From contig USQO01000005.1 of the NCBI GenBank assembly GCA_900556845.1, positions 1 to 54,698 on the forward strand: 54,698 bases of DNA, written 5' to 3'. The notes under the pieces were generated by a model, which saw nothing but the letters and a program-made list of their open reading frames with translations, made no database searches and was not told the DNA's origin. Positions 21,212 to 30,922 of the stretch are shown one piece after another; positions within the stretch are counted from its first letter, which is position 1, and each line of letters begins with the position of its first letter. Origin of the DNA: an uncultured Bacteroides sp. (GTDB lineage Bacteria > Bacteroidota > Bacteroidia > Bacteroidales > Bacteroidaceae). Both the position numbers and the translations under genes were made by a program.

Positions 21212-23026
21212 ATGAATTTGCGCTGGTTGATTTTTGTTATATGCCTGATAGGGTGTAATTGTGTATCTTGGGCTTCCTTAGAGAAAGAAATTGATATTCC
21301 TACATTTGTTGCTGCGAATACTCGCCAGATTGAAGTGGAGCAGGTAAACATGATGCAGGACCGGACAGAAGTGTTGGTACGGCTTTGGGGAAATCCAGGA
21401 AGTAAGATTACTATTGATCCTCGTATGGTTCTTGTCGCAGAGGGAAAGCATTATACGCTGACGGGTATTGAAGGCCTTGCTCCGGAAGCAGATGTAGAGT
21501 TTTATCCGGAAAGTGGAGAAATAGGTTTGTATTTGTTGTTCCCGGCTCTGCCTGCTAATACTTTAACTGTTGATTTGATAGAAGGGGATGGTGGATGGAA
21601 AGTTTGGGGGATACAAGTGAAAGGTAATGAACCTTATGTATATGTTCCTTCTTTTTTGACATCCCGGCAAATGGATTTTACAGCTCCTTTACCAACAGTT
21701 GACTTGCATCCGGGAAGAACGATTATAAATGGATACTTGTTAGGATATACAGAAGATATGCAGGTGGAACTGAATCTGCATCTGCATGACTGGCTGTTTG
21801 CTAATGAATGGGGGTATCCTATTGAGGTAAATGAGGACGGTTCATTCCATGTAGAGCTGAATCTGTTATTGTCAGGAGGTGCTACTCTTCGTGTGAATCA
21901 GAGCGAACTTCCATTGTTTTTACAGCCTGGTGATGAAATGATGCTATATGTGCATTTGCCCATATTAAGTATGGCTGGCAGCAGATTGTTGGGGGAACAT
22001 TACCGGGAAAGGCAGAAGGCGTGGTTTGATGCCCGCACTGCTTCTATCAATACAGAATTGGCTACGTGGGGATATCCTTTGTCTGTTTATTCAACTGCTA
22101 ATTATAATAAAGAATTATGTTTGTCTGGAGAAAAGAATCAAGTAAAGTATGTCTGGAGGAAGTTCATTAAAGAAAGAAATCGTATCTTGAAAGACAATCG
22201 CTTGAGCGAGGCATGTCGGACTTATTTGCTGGTAAATCTTGAAATGGAAGCTTTCCTGGCTTTTGCTTCGGGGGCGTTTTCGGGAGGTGAGCTGAACAAT
22301 CAGCTGGAACAGAAGTTGATGGATTTATCGTTTATTCATTCACCTTATATAGGATATGGATGTCAGTATTATGCTTACTTGCAAACCATTGAGAAACAAT
22401 ATCCGGATAAACTGAAATTACCTGACGTGTGGAGTGATTTAAAAAAAGTGCATCCTTTTTGCGAACAACTGATGAAAAACAGACCTTTGTCTGATTCCGA
22501 TAAAAATGAATTGCAGCATATACATGTGCCTGAGCTGGCTCAGTATGTAGCTGAAGTCAACAAGCAAGTTGAAGCGGAAATGGGTGCTTTGGAGGCGATG
22601 GATGGCTTTGCGGTTTTGCAAACCGACACAGTTTTATCTGGGCAAGAAATGCTTCGGCAATTGGTGAAAAACTATCATGGACAAGTCGTTGTGGTGGATT
22701 TTTGGGCTACCTGGTGTGCGCCTTGCCGGAAAAGCATGCCGGCAGTTTCGGCTTTGAAGAAGCAGTTGTCTGGAGAAAAATGTGTTTTTATTTACCTTAC
22801 AGGACCTGATTCTCCAGAAAAAATTTGGAGTACGGCTATCAAGCAAATGCATGGTATCCATGTACGGCTTACGCAAAAGCAGTGGAAAGAGCTGGGGGCA
22901 GCTTATGGGATTACGGGGATTCCTGCTTATTTAATAATGGATAAACGCGGAGAACTGTATCGGCAATTTGTGGGATTCCCAGGTACTACTACATTGAAAC
23001 AGACTATTTTAAAACTTTTGAAATAA
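21212..23026 (+). CDS. secreted TlpA-like thioredoxin-domain protein
   Basis: A 604-residue exported protein with an N-terminal signal (hydrophobic 4-22, ending around SWA). The C-terminal 140 residues form a TlpA/ResA-type thioredoxin fold with VVDFWATWCAPCRKSMP (CxxC = CAPC) and the cis-Pro region GITGIPAYLIMDK. The first 460 residues are a Bacteroidetes-specific extension with beta-rich then helical parts. The likely role is periplasmic disulfide reduction or redox-linked maturation. Last gene of the hflX unit; it starts 10 bases after the DUF4954 gene. Confidence 0.85.
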   Translation: MNLRWLIFVICLIGCNCVSWASLEKEIDIPTFVAANTRQIEVEQVNMMQDRTEVLVRLWGNPGSKITIDPRMVLVAEGKHYTLTGIEGLAPEADVEFYPESGEIGLYLLFPALPANTLTVDLIEGDGGWKVWGIQVKGNEPYVYVPSFLTSRQMDFTAPLPTVDLHPGRTIINGYLLGYTEDMQVELNLHLHDWLFANEWGYPIEVNEDGSFHVELNLLLSGGATLRVNQSELPLFLQPGDEMMLYVHLPILSMAGSRLLGEHYRERQKAWFDARTASINTELATWGYPLSVYSTANYNKELCLSGEKNQVKYVWRKFIKERNRILKDNRLSEACRTYLLVNLEMEAFLAFASGAFSGGELNNQLEQKLMDLSFIHSPYIGYGCQYYAYLQTIEKQYPDKLKLPDVWSDLKKVHPFCEQLMKNRPLSDSDKNELQHIHVPELAQYVAEVNKQVEAEMGALEAMDGFAVLQTDTVLSGQEMLRQLVKNYHGQVVVVDFWATWCAPCRKSMPAVSALKKQLSGEKCVFIYLTGPDSPEKIWSTAIKQMHGIHVRLTQKQWKELGAAYGITGIPAYLIMDKRGELYRQFVGFPGTTTLKQTILKLLK

Positions 23027-23077
23027 AATCTGAATGCTTTTTTATCCCAATTAAGGAAAAATTTCAATAATACTTTG

Positions 23078-23085
23078 TAACTTTG
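23078..23085 (+). promoter_or_regulatory. -7 box TAACTTTG for fumarase
   Basis: TAACTTTG, 35 bases before the fumarase ATG at 23120, matches TAnnTTTG. The -33 element is not obvious. Confidence 0.55.
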
Positions 23086-23119
23086 CTTGCAGATAACTAA
23101 TTAATAACATTACAAATAT

Positions 23120-24763
23120 ATGGCAACACCTGAATTTAAGTATCAGCCAATGTTCGAACACGGACATGATACTACTGAATACTATTTGCTTACAAAAGAC
23201 TATGTGTCAGTAAGCGAGTTTGAAGGAAAACCTATCCTGAAAATTGAAAAGGAAGGTTTGACTGCAATGGCTAATGCAGCTTTCCGTGATGTTTCTTTCA
23301 TGTTGCGCCGCTCGCATAACGAACAGGTAGCTAAGATTCTGACCGATCCGGAAGCTAGTGACAATGACAAGTATGTAGCTCTTACTTTCTTGCGCAATGC
23401 TGAAGTAGCTGCTAAAGGTGTATTGCCTTTCTGTCAGGATACTGGTACAGCTATCATTCATGGTGAAAAAGGTCAGCAAGTATGGACTGGCTATTGCGAT
23501 GAAGAAGCTCTTTCTTTGGGTGTTTACAAAACTTATACTGAAGAAAACCTGCGTTATTCACAGAATGCTCCGCTGACAATGTATGAAGAAGTAAATACTC
23601 GCTGCAACTTGCCGGCTCAGATTGACATCGAAGCTACTCAGGGTATGGAGTATGAATTCTTGTGTGTAACTAAAGGTGGTGGCTCTGCCAACAAGACTTA
23701 TCTGTATCAGGAAACTAAGGCTATCTTGAATCCTGCTACTTTGGTTCCTTTCTTGGTTGAAAAGATGAAGACACTGGGTACTGCAGCTTGTCCTCCTTAC
23801 CACATCGCATTCGTAATCGGTGGTACTTCAGCTGAAAAGAACTTATTGACAGTGAAGTTGGCTTCTACCCGTTTCTACGATAACTTGCCTACTACAGGTA
23901 ATGAATACGGACGTGCTTTCCGCGATGTAGAATTGGAAAAACAGGTATTGGAAGAAGCACACCGCATCGGCTTGGGTGCTCAGTTTGGTGGTAAGTACTA
24001 TGCACACGATGTTCGTATCATCCGTCTGCCTCGTCACGGTGCTTCTTGTCCGGTTGGTTTGGGCGTTTCTTGTTCTGCTGACCGTAACATCCGTTGTAAA
24101 ATCAACAAAGATGGTATTTGGATTGAAAAACTGGATTCAAACCCAGGCGAACTGATTCCGGAAGAATTGCGTCAGGCTGGCGAAGGCAGTGCAGTGAAAA
24201 TTGACTTGAACCGTCCGATGTCTGAAATTCTTGCCGAACTTGACAAGTATCCAGTTTCTACACGTCTGTCGTTGAATGGTACTATTATCGTAGGCCGTGA
24301 CATTGCCCACGCAAAACTGAAAGAACGCTTGGATCGTGGAGAAGATTTGCCTCAGTATATCAAAGACCATCCTATTTACTATGCAGGTCCTGCAAAAACT
24401 CCTGCAGGTATGGCTTGTGGTTCTATGGGCCCGACAACAGCCGGACGTATGGACTCGTATGTTGACCTGTTCCAGAGCCATGGCGGTTCTATGATTATGT
24501 TGGCTAAAGGTAACCGTAGTCAGGCTGTAACCGATGCTTGTAAGAAACATGGTGGTTTCTATTTGGGTTCTATCGGCGGTCCTGCTGCTATCCTGGCTCA
24601 GAATAACATCAAGAGCATTGAATGTGTAGAATATCCTGAATTGGGTATGGAAGCTATCTGGAAGATTGAAGTGGAAGATTTCCCTGCATTTATTCTGGTT
24701 GATAACAAGGGTAATGACTTCTTCAAACAGATTAAACCTCGTTGCACAGGAAACTGCAAATAA
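23120..24763 (+). CDS. fumarate hydratase, class I (iron-sulfur)
   Basis: Oxygen-sensitive [4Fe-4S] enzyme that interconverts fumarate and malate, a core step of the reductive fumarate-respiration branch in anaerobic Bacteroidales. The 547 residues carry both the alpha-type N-terminal region (LPFCQDTGTAI, cluster Cys) and the beta-type C-terminal region (KTPAGMACGSMGPTTAGRMD), as in E. coli FumA/FumB, plus the cluster block SCPVGLGVSCSADRN. It appears monocistronic, with its own -7 box and a strong terminator. Confidence 0.96.
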   Translation: MATPEFKYQPMFEHGHDTTEYYLLTKDYVSVSEFEGKPILKIEKEGLTAMANAAFRDVSFMLRRSHNEQVAKILTDPEASDNDKYVALTFLRNAEVAAKGVLPFCQDTGTAIIHGEKGQQVWTGYCDEEALSLGVYKTYTEENLRYSQNAPLTMYEEVNTRCNLPAQIDIEATQGMEYEFLCVTKGGGSANKTYLYQETKAILNPATLVPFLVEKMKTLGTAACPPYHIAFVIGGTSAEKNLLTVKLASTRFYDNLPTTGNEYGRAFRDVELEKQVLEEAHRIGLGAQFGGKYYAHDVRIIRLPRHGASCPVGLGVSCSADRNIRCKINKDGIWIEKLDSNPGELIPEELRQAGEGSAVKIDLNRPMSEILAELDKYPVSTRLSLNGTIIVGRDIAHAKLKERLDRGEDLPQYIKDHPIYYAGPAKTPAGMACGSMGPTTAGRMDSYVDLFQSHGGSMIMLAKGNRSQAVTDACKKHGGFYLGSIGGPAAILAQNNIKSIECVEYPELGMEAIWKIEVEDFPAFILVDNKGNDFFKQIKPRCTGNCK

Positions 24764-24798
24764 TAAACTGTAGGTACTTAACCGAGTTTTGACGATAT

Positions 24799-24848
24799 AA
24801 TAAATCCCGCTGGAAGTGTTTTACAAAACATTTTTGGCGGGATTTTTT
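24799..24848 (+). terminator. intrinsic terminator after fumarase
   Basis: The stem AAATCCCGC (24802-24810) pairs with GCGGGATTT (24837-24845), with an inner TGTTTT/AAAACA stem and a following T run. It may also work in reverse for the minus-strand permease, whose stop codon is at 24851. Confidence 0.88.
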
Positions 24849-24850
24849 TA

Positions 24851-26512
24851 TTATGACATCTTGGCTGCTGAAGCATGTTTCCACATACGGTATACATAAT
24901 AAGCGCAGTGGGTAAATGCAAAAATAAAAGATATGGTAAGCAATATTTTGCTTTCGTTCCAGCCAACGGTCTGTTGATGCCATAGGCCAGTAATGATGCA
25001 TAACACAGAAAGGGTTACTCCCAGCATATTCAGAACATTGCTTCCTTTCCGGTTAGGAATATGCCCTTCCAGTTTACTGTGCTTGATACCGTAGCAGGCA
25101 TAAATATCCAAACCTATAAGCATCCATAAAACCAGGCGAATCCATGTGTCGGCAGGAAGGAAACACATCATGCAAAGACAGGTAAGGATACCCAAAATGG
25201 GGACTGCAGGTACAAAAGGTGTTTTGAATGCTCGATGTACATTGGGCATGGTTTTACGTACAATCAGGATAGCGGCACATACCAGTGTGAAGGCAAACAG
25301 GGTACCGATGCTGGTCATCTCTCCGGCAACTTGCGCAGGGATAAAGGCAGCCATAAGACCTACCAGAACCATAAAGAGTACATTGCTGTGAGCTGGTGTG
25401 CGGTATTTACTGTGTATTTTAGAGAAGAAGGGAGGCAGCAGGCCATCGTGACTCATGCTCAGGAAGACTCTGCTCTGAGCCATAAGCGTAACCATGATAA
25501 CGGAGCAATACCCGAAAAGAATGGCTAGAATAATAGCTTTGTTTAACCATGGAAACGCAGGTTGGATAACTCCAGAAGCATCTGGAGCCCCCATATGCTC
25601 AATGGCAACAGCTACAGGGGCAATGCCTTGCTGTCCACCAAATTCTGTATAATGAGCTACACCTGTCATAACATGTGCAAACAGTACGTAAAGTAAAGTA
25701 CATACTAACAATGAAACCAGAATACCGATAGGCATGTCACGCTTGGGGTTCTTGGTTTCTTGTGCTGCGGTACTGACTGCATCAAATCCTAAAAAGGCGA
25801 AGAATACGACTGCTGCTCCACGCAGGATACCTGAAAAGCCATATTCTCCCAGCTTTCCTGTATTTTCAGGAATGTAAGGTGTATAGTTTTCTACTTGGAT
25901 AAACTGCCATCCCAGTACCACAAAAATAAGAATTACGGCAATTTTCAGAAAAACAATGAATCCGTTGAAGATAGAGCTTCCTTCTGTTCCGCGAATGAGG
26001 AAGAGACTCATCAATACGACAATCAGCATGGCCGGAATATTGATGATTCCTCCATCCCATGGACAGGCAGTAAGTGCATGTGGCAGGTGAATACCCAGAT
26101 TTTCAAGAAAGACCACCATATAGCGGCTCCAGCTGATACTGACAGTTGTAGCGGCTACGGTATATTCAAGAACCAAATCCCAGCCTATAATCCATGCAAT
26201 AAGTTCTCCCATCGTAGCATACGAATAAGTATAGGCACTTCCTGCTACCGGTATCATGGATGCAAATTCGGCATAACATAACCCGGCGAAGCAGCAGCCT
26301 ATGGCTGCGATGATGAACGATAGGGTGATGGACGGGCCAGTAAACTCGGAAGCCACAGTTCCTGTTATGGAAAACAGGCCGGCTCCGATGATTACTCCTA
26401 CGCCTAGTGCGACCAGACTTACTGGTCCCAGCACCCTTTTCAATGATTTACTGCCAGACTGGGCAGCTTCAGCTTGTAATGATTCAATACTTTTTCGAAT
26501 AAATAATCCCAT
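24851..26512 (-). CDS. APC family amino acid permease (cationic amino acid transporter type)
   Basis: A 553-residue inner-membrane permease of the amino acid-polyamine-organocation superfamily. The first-helix signature GVGVIIGAGLFSITG is clear and is followed by about 12-14 membrane spans in all, including the extra C-terminal spans typical of the CAT/YhdG subgroup. The FAFLGFDAVSTAAQETKNPKRDMP motif fits this subgroup. The substrate is not determinable. It lies 42 bases downstream of the TolC-like gene with a -7 box in the gap, so it is probably transcribed on its own. Confidence 0.9.
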   Translation of the reverse strand: MGLFIRKSIESLQAEAAQSGSKSLKRVLGPVSLVALGVGVIIGAGLFSITGTVASEFTGPSITLSFIIAAIGCCFAGLCYAEFASMIPVAGSAYTYSYATMGELIAWIIGWDLVLEYTVAATTVSISWSRYMVVFLENLGIHLPHALTACPWDGGIINIPAMLIVVLMSLFLIRGTEGSSIFNGFIVFLKIAVILIFVVLGWQFIQVENYTPYIPENTGKLGEYGFSGILRGAAVVFFAFLGFDAVSTAAQETKNPKRDMPIGILVSLLVCTLLYVLFAHVMTGVAHYTEFGGQQGIAPVAVAIEHMGAPDASGVIQPAFPWLNKAIILAILFGYCSVIMVTLMAQSRVFLSMSHDGLLPPFFSKIHSKYRTPAHSNVLFMVLVGLMAAFIPAQVAGEMTSIGTLFAFTLVCAAILIVRKTMPNVHRAFKTPFVPAVPILGILTCLCMMCFLPADTWIRLVLWMLIGLDIYACYGIKHSKLEGHIPNRKGSNVLNMLGVTLSVLCIITGLWHQQTVGWNESKILLTISFIFAFTHCAYYVYRMWKHASAAKMS

Positions 26513-26541
26513 TTTTGTAACTGTTTGTTTTTAAAGAGTTA

Positions 26542-26549
26542 CAAAGGTA
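26542..26549 (-). promoter_or_regulatory. -7 box TACCTTTG for the APC permease
   Basis: TACCTTTG, 29 bases before the permease ATG at 26512, is a canonical Bacteroidetes -7 box. No good -33 at 19 bases; the upstream part lies in the end of the TolC-like gene. Confidence 0.55.
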
Positions 26550-26554
26550 AACAT

Positions 26555-27877
26555 TTATTCCAAGTATCGGGTTATATTACCGCTAATCTGTAGCAAAGAA
26601 ATCTCACACATTTTAGTATTGTAGGCTGCAGACAGGATACGTTCCTCGGCATCCAGCAGACTTTTCTGTGCTTCGCGCATTTCAATACCCGACAAGTCTC
26701 CCAGCAGATAGCGCTCTTTGGCTATTTCGTGATTCTCTTTGGCTGCCACCAGATTCTGTCTTTCCAGATTCAGCAGCTGGAGATTATTATGATAAGCTTG
26801 CCATAGATTGCTCAGATCGGCACGGAGCCCCTGTTCCAGTTGTTCGCGTTCCAGCTCTGCATTGCGTATGGAAAGACTGGCATTTCTTTTTTCGCGCTTT
26901 CTGTTTCCGTCGAAAATATTGATACCGACGGTTATGCCCCCGTTGAATCCCCAATTATTCCGCTTTCGTGCAGCATTGATGTCGTATTTATTTAATGTGT
27001 AGCCATAACCGGCATTCAGGCGTACATACGGATAATTTCTGGACAAGACCTTCTTATAGTCAAGTTGTGCCAGCCGTGTGTTTTGGTCGGCTCTCAATAA
27101 TGTCGCATTGGTTGCCAGCGTACTGTTCCATAGAGCGATAAAGTCAAGCTGGGCATTTACGTTGATAACCGAGTCCTGTACACGTATCGGGCGGTCAACA
27201 TTCTTTATGGCCATCATCTCGTTCAAGTTGATTCGCGAGGTATGTACCAATTCCTGCTGTTTCATATACTGGGCACTGTCGGCATTAAAGTCTACCTTAG
27301 CCTGCTGATAGTCCAGACGAGAGAAATTTCCGATGTGATACCGCTCTTCCACAATACGGAGTCTTTCCTTGGAAAGTGATACGGCATAGCGGAAGTTCTT
27401 TAGACGGATTTCCTGCTGGACATAGTTGAAATACTCTGCGGTCAGTCCGGCAATAAAATCCTCCAGTGCTATGCGGGTATTAGTTGCCCCTTGACGTTCC
27501 AGTTCCTGCAACTGTTTGTAGGTTGTACTGATGTTAAAACCATCGAATATAGTCCAGCTTACGTCTACTCCTGCCTGAAGAGTCTGGTCGAAGACCCCTC
27601 TGGTTTTGCTGACATTTCCACTACTTCGTTCTTCGGTATTGGTATTGTCAACGGTTCCTGTATAGCCGGCCGTTAAATTGGCCTCAGGCAGATAACCGGC
27701 ATTGGCCAGTGTTGCATTGTTTTTACTGATTTGTTCCTCGTTGCGGATGATGCGCAGCGAGTAGTTGTTTTGTAACCCTTCCTCCAGGCACTGTTTCAGG
27801 GTATAGTTATATTGAGCTTGTAGCTGACTGGTAAATCCTGCCAGTATGACAATGAATAACCCTACTGTTTTCTTCAT
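26555..27877 (-). CDS. TolC family outer-membrane efflux channel (RND system 1)
   Basis: A 440-residue TolC-type channel with a cleavable signal peptide (MKKTVGLFIVILAG to about residue 21) and two OEP repeats of long amphipathic helices with short beta strands. It lacks a lipobox, unlike the channel of system 2. Its ATG directly follows the permease stop (one base between), so it is the third gene of an adaptor-permease-channel operon. Confidence 0.93.
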   Translation of the reverse strand: MKKTVGLFIVILAGFTSQLQAQYNYTLKQCLEEGLQNNYSLRIIRNEEQISKNNATLANAGYLPEANLTAGYTGTVDNTNTEERSSGNVSKTRGVFDQTLQAGVDVSWTIFDGFNISTTYKQLQELERQGATNTRIALEDFIAGLTAEYFNYVQQEIRLKNFRYAVSLSKERLRIVEERYHIGNFSRLDYQQAKVDFNADSAQYMKQQELVHTSRINLNEMMAIKNVDRPIRVQDSVINVNAQLDFIALWNSTLATNATLLRADQNTRLAQLDYKKVLSRNYPYVRLNAGYGYTLNKYDINAARKRNNWGFNGGITVGINIFDGNRKREKRNASLSIRNAELEREQLEQGLRADLSNLWQAYHNNLQLLNLERQNLVAAKENHEIAKERYLLGDLSGIEMREAQKSLLDAEERILSAAYNTKMCEISLLQISGNITRYLE

Positions 27878-27878
27878 G

Positions 27879-30800
27879 TTATTGCTCCTTTTTAATACGG
27901 TTCGTAGAAATATAAGAATAGATAGCCGGTACGATGTACATGGTGAGGAACGTAGAAACCAGCATTCCTCCTACTACAGCCGTACCCATAGCTATACGCT
28001 GGTTAGCTCCCTCTCCGGTGGCAAAGGCCAGCGGGATAAGACCAAGGACAGTAGAGGCACTTGTCATCAAAATAGGACGCAAGCGTTGCAAGGCGGCATC
28101 GCGGATGGCAGCCATCTTATTTTCTCCTGCCTCCTGCTTTTGGTTGGCAAACTCTACAATGAGAATACCATTCTTGGCAACCAGACCGATTAGCATAATG
28201 ATACCAATCTGGCTGAAGATATTCATGGTAATATCTCCAAAATACATAAATACCAGGGCACCTGCTATGGCCAGCGGTACAGTAAGCATGATGATGAGCG
28301 GATCTTTGAAGCTCTCAAACTGGGCTGCCAGAATAAGATATATTAGTACCAACGCCAGAATAAAGGCAAACATCAGGCTCGAAGAGCTTTCCCGATAGTC
28401 TTTAGAATCACCGGAGAGTGCCGTACGGAACGTGTCATCCAGTGTTTCAGAAGCGATTTTATCCATTTCTTCCAGTCCTTCACCGATGGTTTTCCCTTCG
28501 GCCAGACCGGCAGATATGGTAGCCGAGATAAAACGGTTGTAGTGATACAGCTTGGGTGGGGCCACCGATTCGACAAATTCTACCAGGTTGTCCAACTGAA
28601 TCATTTGTCCTTTGTCGTTACGTATGTAAATGGACTTGATATTGGATGGTTGATTACGTTGCTGTCGGTTGATTTGTCCCAAAATCTCATATTGTTTTCC
28701 GTTCATGTAGAAATACCCCATACGCTGTCCGCTCAGACCGTATTGCAAGGTCTCGGCTATGTCGCGCACGCTTACACCCATGGTTCCGGCTTTGTCGCGG
28801 TTGATGTTTACACGCATTTCGGGGCTACTGAACTTCAGGTCTACGTCTGCCATCTGGAAAGTAGGATTATCATATACCTTATTCAGGAATTCTGGTAAAA
28901 CTTTCTGCAACTTTTCGATGCTGACTGATTGCAGTACATACTGTACAGGCATACTGCTTCTTCGGCCCCCGAATGAAGACTGCTGCTGGACAAATGCCTT
29001 AGCTTTCGTCTTGGTACGGATAGCCTGAGAGAGCTTTTCGGCGACCTCCATCTGTGAGTAATCACGCTCTTGCAAGTCTTTTAGTGTAATGCGGATAAAC
29101 CCACTTCCGCTGGATACACGTGCAGTGACAGCTGCCGCATCGGGAATGATAGAATCTACTAAAGTATTGATGTCTTCTGTGTAATCGCGGATATACTCAT
29201 AACTGGCCCCTTCGGCTGCACGTGTAGTGATATTGATTTGCGAACGGTCTTCCAGCGGAGCCATTTCAGCCGGTACCACATTCCACAGATAACCAATCAG
29301 TATCAGTGTAATGATAGTGATAGGAATGGCCCATACCCGTTTGTTCAGAAACGCATTCAGCGAACGGCTGTAAATGCGGTTCATTCCTTCGAAGAATGGC
29401 TCTGTCTTGCGGTAAAACCAGCTTTGCTGCTCGCGTCTGACCAGCAGTTTGGTAGCCAGCATCGGCGTAAAGGTCAGCGCTGCAAACGAGGAAATAATGA
29501 CCGAACCAGCCACTACAAAACTGAATTCGCGGAACAAGCGGCCGCTGGTCCCCTCCATAAATACAATCGGAAGGAATACGGCTACCAACGTGATGGTCGT
29601 AGAAATAACCGCGAAGAATATCTCCTTTGCACCTTCTATACCCGCTTCGAAAGGGCTCATTCCTTTTTCTATGCGGATGTAAATGTTTTCTGTCATTACG
29701 ATGGCATCGTCCACAACGAGACCTACTGATAGTACAACAGCCAGCATCGTGAGTACGTTGATGGAAAAGCCGGCAATGTACATCACAAAGAATGCACCGA
29801 TAAGCGATACCGGAATAACAATACACGGAATAAGCGTTACACGCCAGTCGCGCAGGAACAGGAAGATAATGATAATAACCAGCACAAAGGCTTCGTACAC
29901 AGTACTCTCCACTTCTGATATAGAGGCACGGATAAATTTGGTGTTGTCGAATCCGTAAGAATATTCAATATCGTTCGGGAGGTCTTTTTTCATTTGTTCC
30001 ATACGCTGGTATACCGCATCGGCAATTTCAATATGGTTGGCTCCCGGTTGTGGGATGACAACGACACCTACCATCGGTACACCATTCATCTTCATGTAAC
30101 TTTTGATGTCGGCAGGTCCCAGCTCGGCATAGCCGATGTCGCTGATGCGGACAACGCGTCCGTTGGTTTCCTTCAGAATGACATTGTTGAATTCTTTGGC
30201 TGTGTGCATTTGCCCCATTGTACGCAATGTCAGTTCAACCGTATTTCCTTCGATACTGCCTGATGGAAGCTCCAGATTTTCGTTGGTAATGGCATTTTTC
30301 ACATCTACCGGCGTAATGCCATATCCGGCCATTTTTACAGGGTCCAGCCACAGACGCATGGAGTAACGCTTTTCGCCCCAGATAGATACACTACTTACAT
30401 CGGAGATAGTCTGCAACTGCTCTTTGACTGTCAGCTCTGCAATTTCACTCAGTTCCAGCAGCGAACGGCTTTCACTCTGAATGGCAACCATCAGGATAGG
30501 AGTAGCATCTGCATCGGCTTTGGATACAGTAGGAGGGTCACAATCCCGGGGCAGATAACGCTGTGCACGCGAAACTTTGTCGCGTACGTCGTTGGCAGCC
30601 GTCTCAAGGTCTACCGAAAGTTCGAACTCCACCGTGATACGGCTTTGTCCCTGCTGGCTGACGCTGGACAAAGAACGGATTCCCGGAATACCGTTGATAT
30701 TCTGTTCCAGGGGCTCTGTAATCTGATTTTCAATAACTTCTGCATTTGCTCCTGCATAGCTGCAACTTACGGATATGATGGGGTTATCTACCGAAGGATA

Positions 30801-30908
30801 TTCGCGTACGCCCAGTGTGGTATACCCGATGAATCCAAACAGCAGAATAATGATGGTCAGTACGGTTGCCAGTACCGGCCTGCGTATACTTAGTTCTGAA
30901 ATGTTCAT
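27879..30908 (-). CDS. RND efflux permease, HAE1/AcrB type (system 1)
   Basis: A 1009-residue proton-driven inner-membrane exporter. It has an N-terminal helix (MNISELSIRRPVLATVLTI), 12 predicted membrane spans in two halves and large periplasmic loops after spans 1 and 7. The proton-relay residues are present: Asp-Asp in GLVVDDAIVMTENIY (span 4) and Lys in GLVAKNGILIVEFAN (span 10). It belongs with the adaptor 14 bases upstream and the TolC-like channel downstream. Drugs, bile acids or fatty acids are typical cargo, not specified by the sequence. Confidence 0.95.
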   Translation of the reverse strand: MNISELSIRRPVLATVLTIIILLFGFIGYTTLGVREYPSVDNPIISVSCSYAGANAEVIENQITEPLEQNINGIPGIRSLSSVSQQGQSRITVEFELSVDLETAANDVRDKVSRAQRYLPRDCDPPTVSKADADATPILMVAIQSESRSLLELSEIAELTVKEQLQTISDVSSVSIWGEKRYSMRLWLDPVKMAGYGITPVDVKNAITNENLELPSGSIEGNTVELTLRTMGQMHTAKEFNNVILKETNGRVVRISDIGYAELGPADIKSYMKMNGVPMVGVVVIPQPGANHIEIADAVYQRMEQMKKDLPNDIEYSYGFDNTKFIRASISEVESTVYEAFVLVIIIIFLFLRDWRVTLIPCIVIPVSLIGAFFVMYIAGFSINVLTMLAVVLSVGLVVDDAIVMTENIYIRIEKGMSPFEAGIEGAKEIFFAVISTTITLVAVFLPIVFMEGTSGRLFREFSFVVAGSVIISSFAALTFTPMLATKLLVRREQQSWFYRKTEPFFEGMNRIYSRSLNAFLNKRVWAIPITIITLILIGYLWNVVPAEMAPLEDRSQINITTRAAEGASYEYIRDYTEDINTLVDSIIPDAAAVTARVSSGSGFIRITLKDLQERDYSQMEVAEKLSQAIRTKTKAKAFVQQQSSFGGRRSSMPVQYVLQSVSIEKLQKVLPEFLNKVYDNPTFQMADVDLKFSSPEMRVNINRDKAGTMGVSVRDIAETLQYGLSGQRMGYFYMNGKQYEILGQINRQQRNQPSNIKSIYIRNDKGQMIQLDNLVEFVESVAPPKLYHYNRFISATISAGLAEGKTIGEGLEEMDKIASETLDDTFRTALSGDSKDYRESSSSLMFAFILALVLIYLILAAQFESFKDPLIIMLTVPLAIAGALVFMYFGDITMNIFSQIGIIMLIGLVAKNGILIVEFANQKQEAGENKMAAIRDAALQRLRPILMTSASTVLGLIPLAFATGEGANQRIAMGTAVVGGMLVSTFLTMYIVPAIYSYISTNRIKKEQ

Positions 30909-30922
30909 AAGCAGTGCGTCTG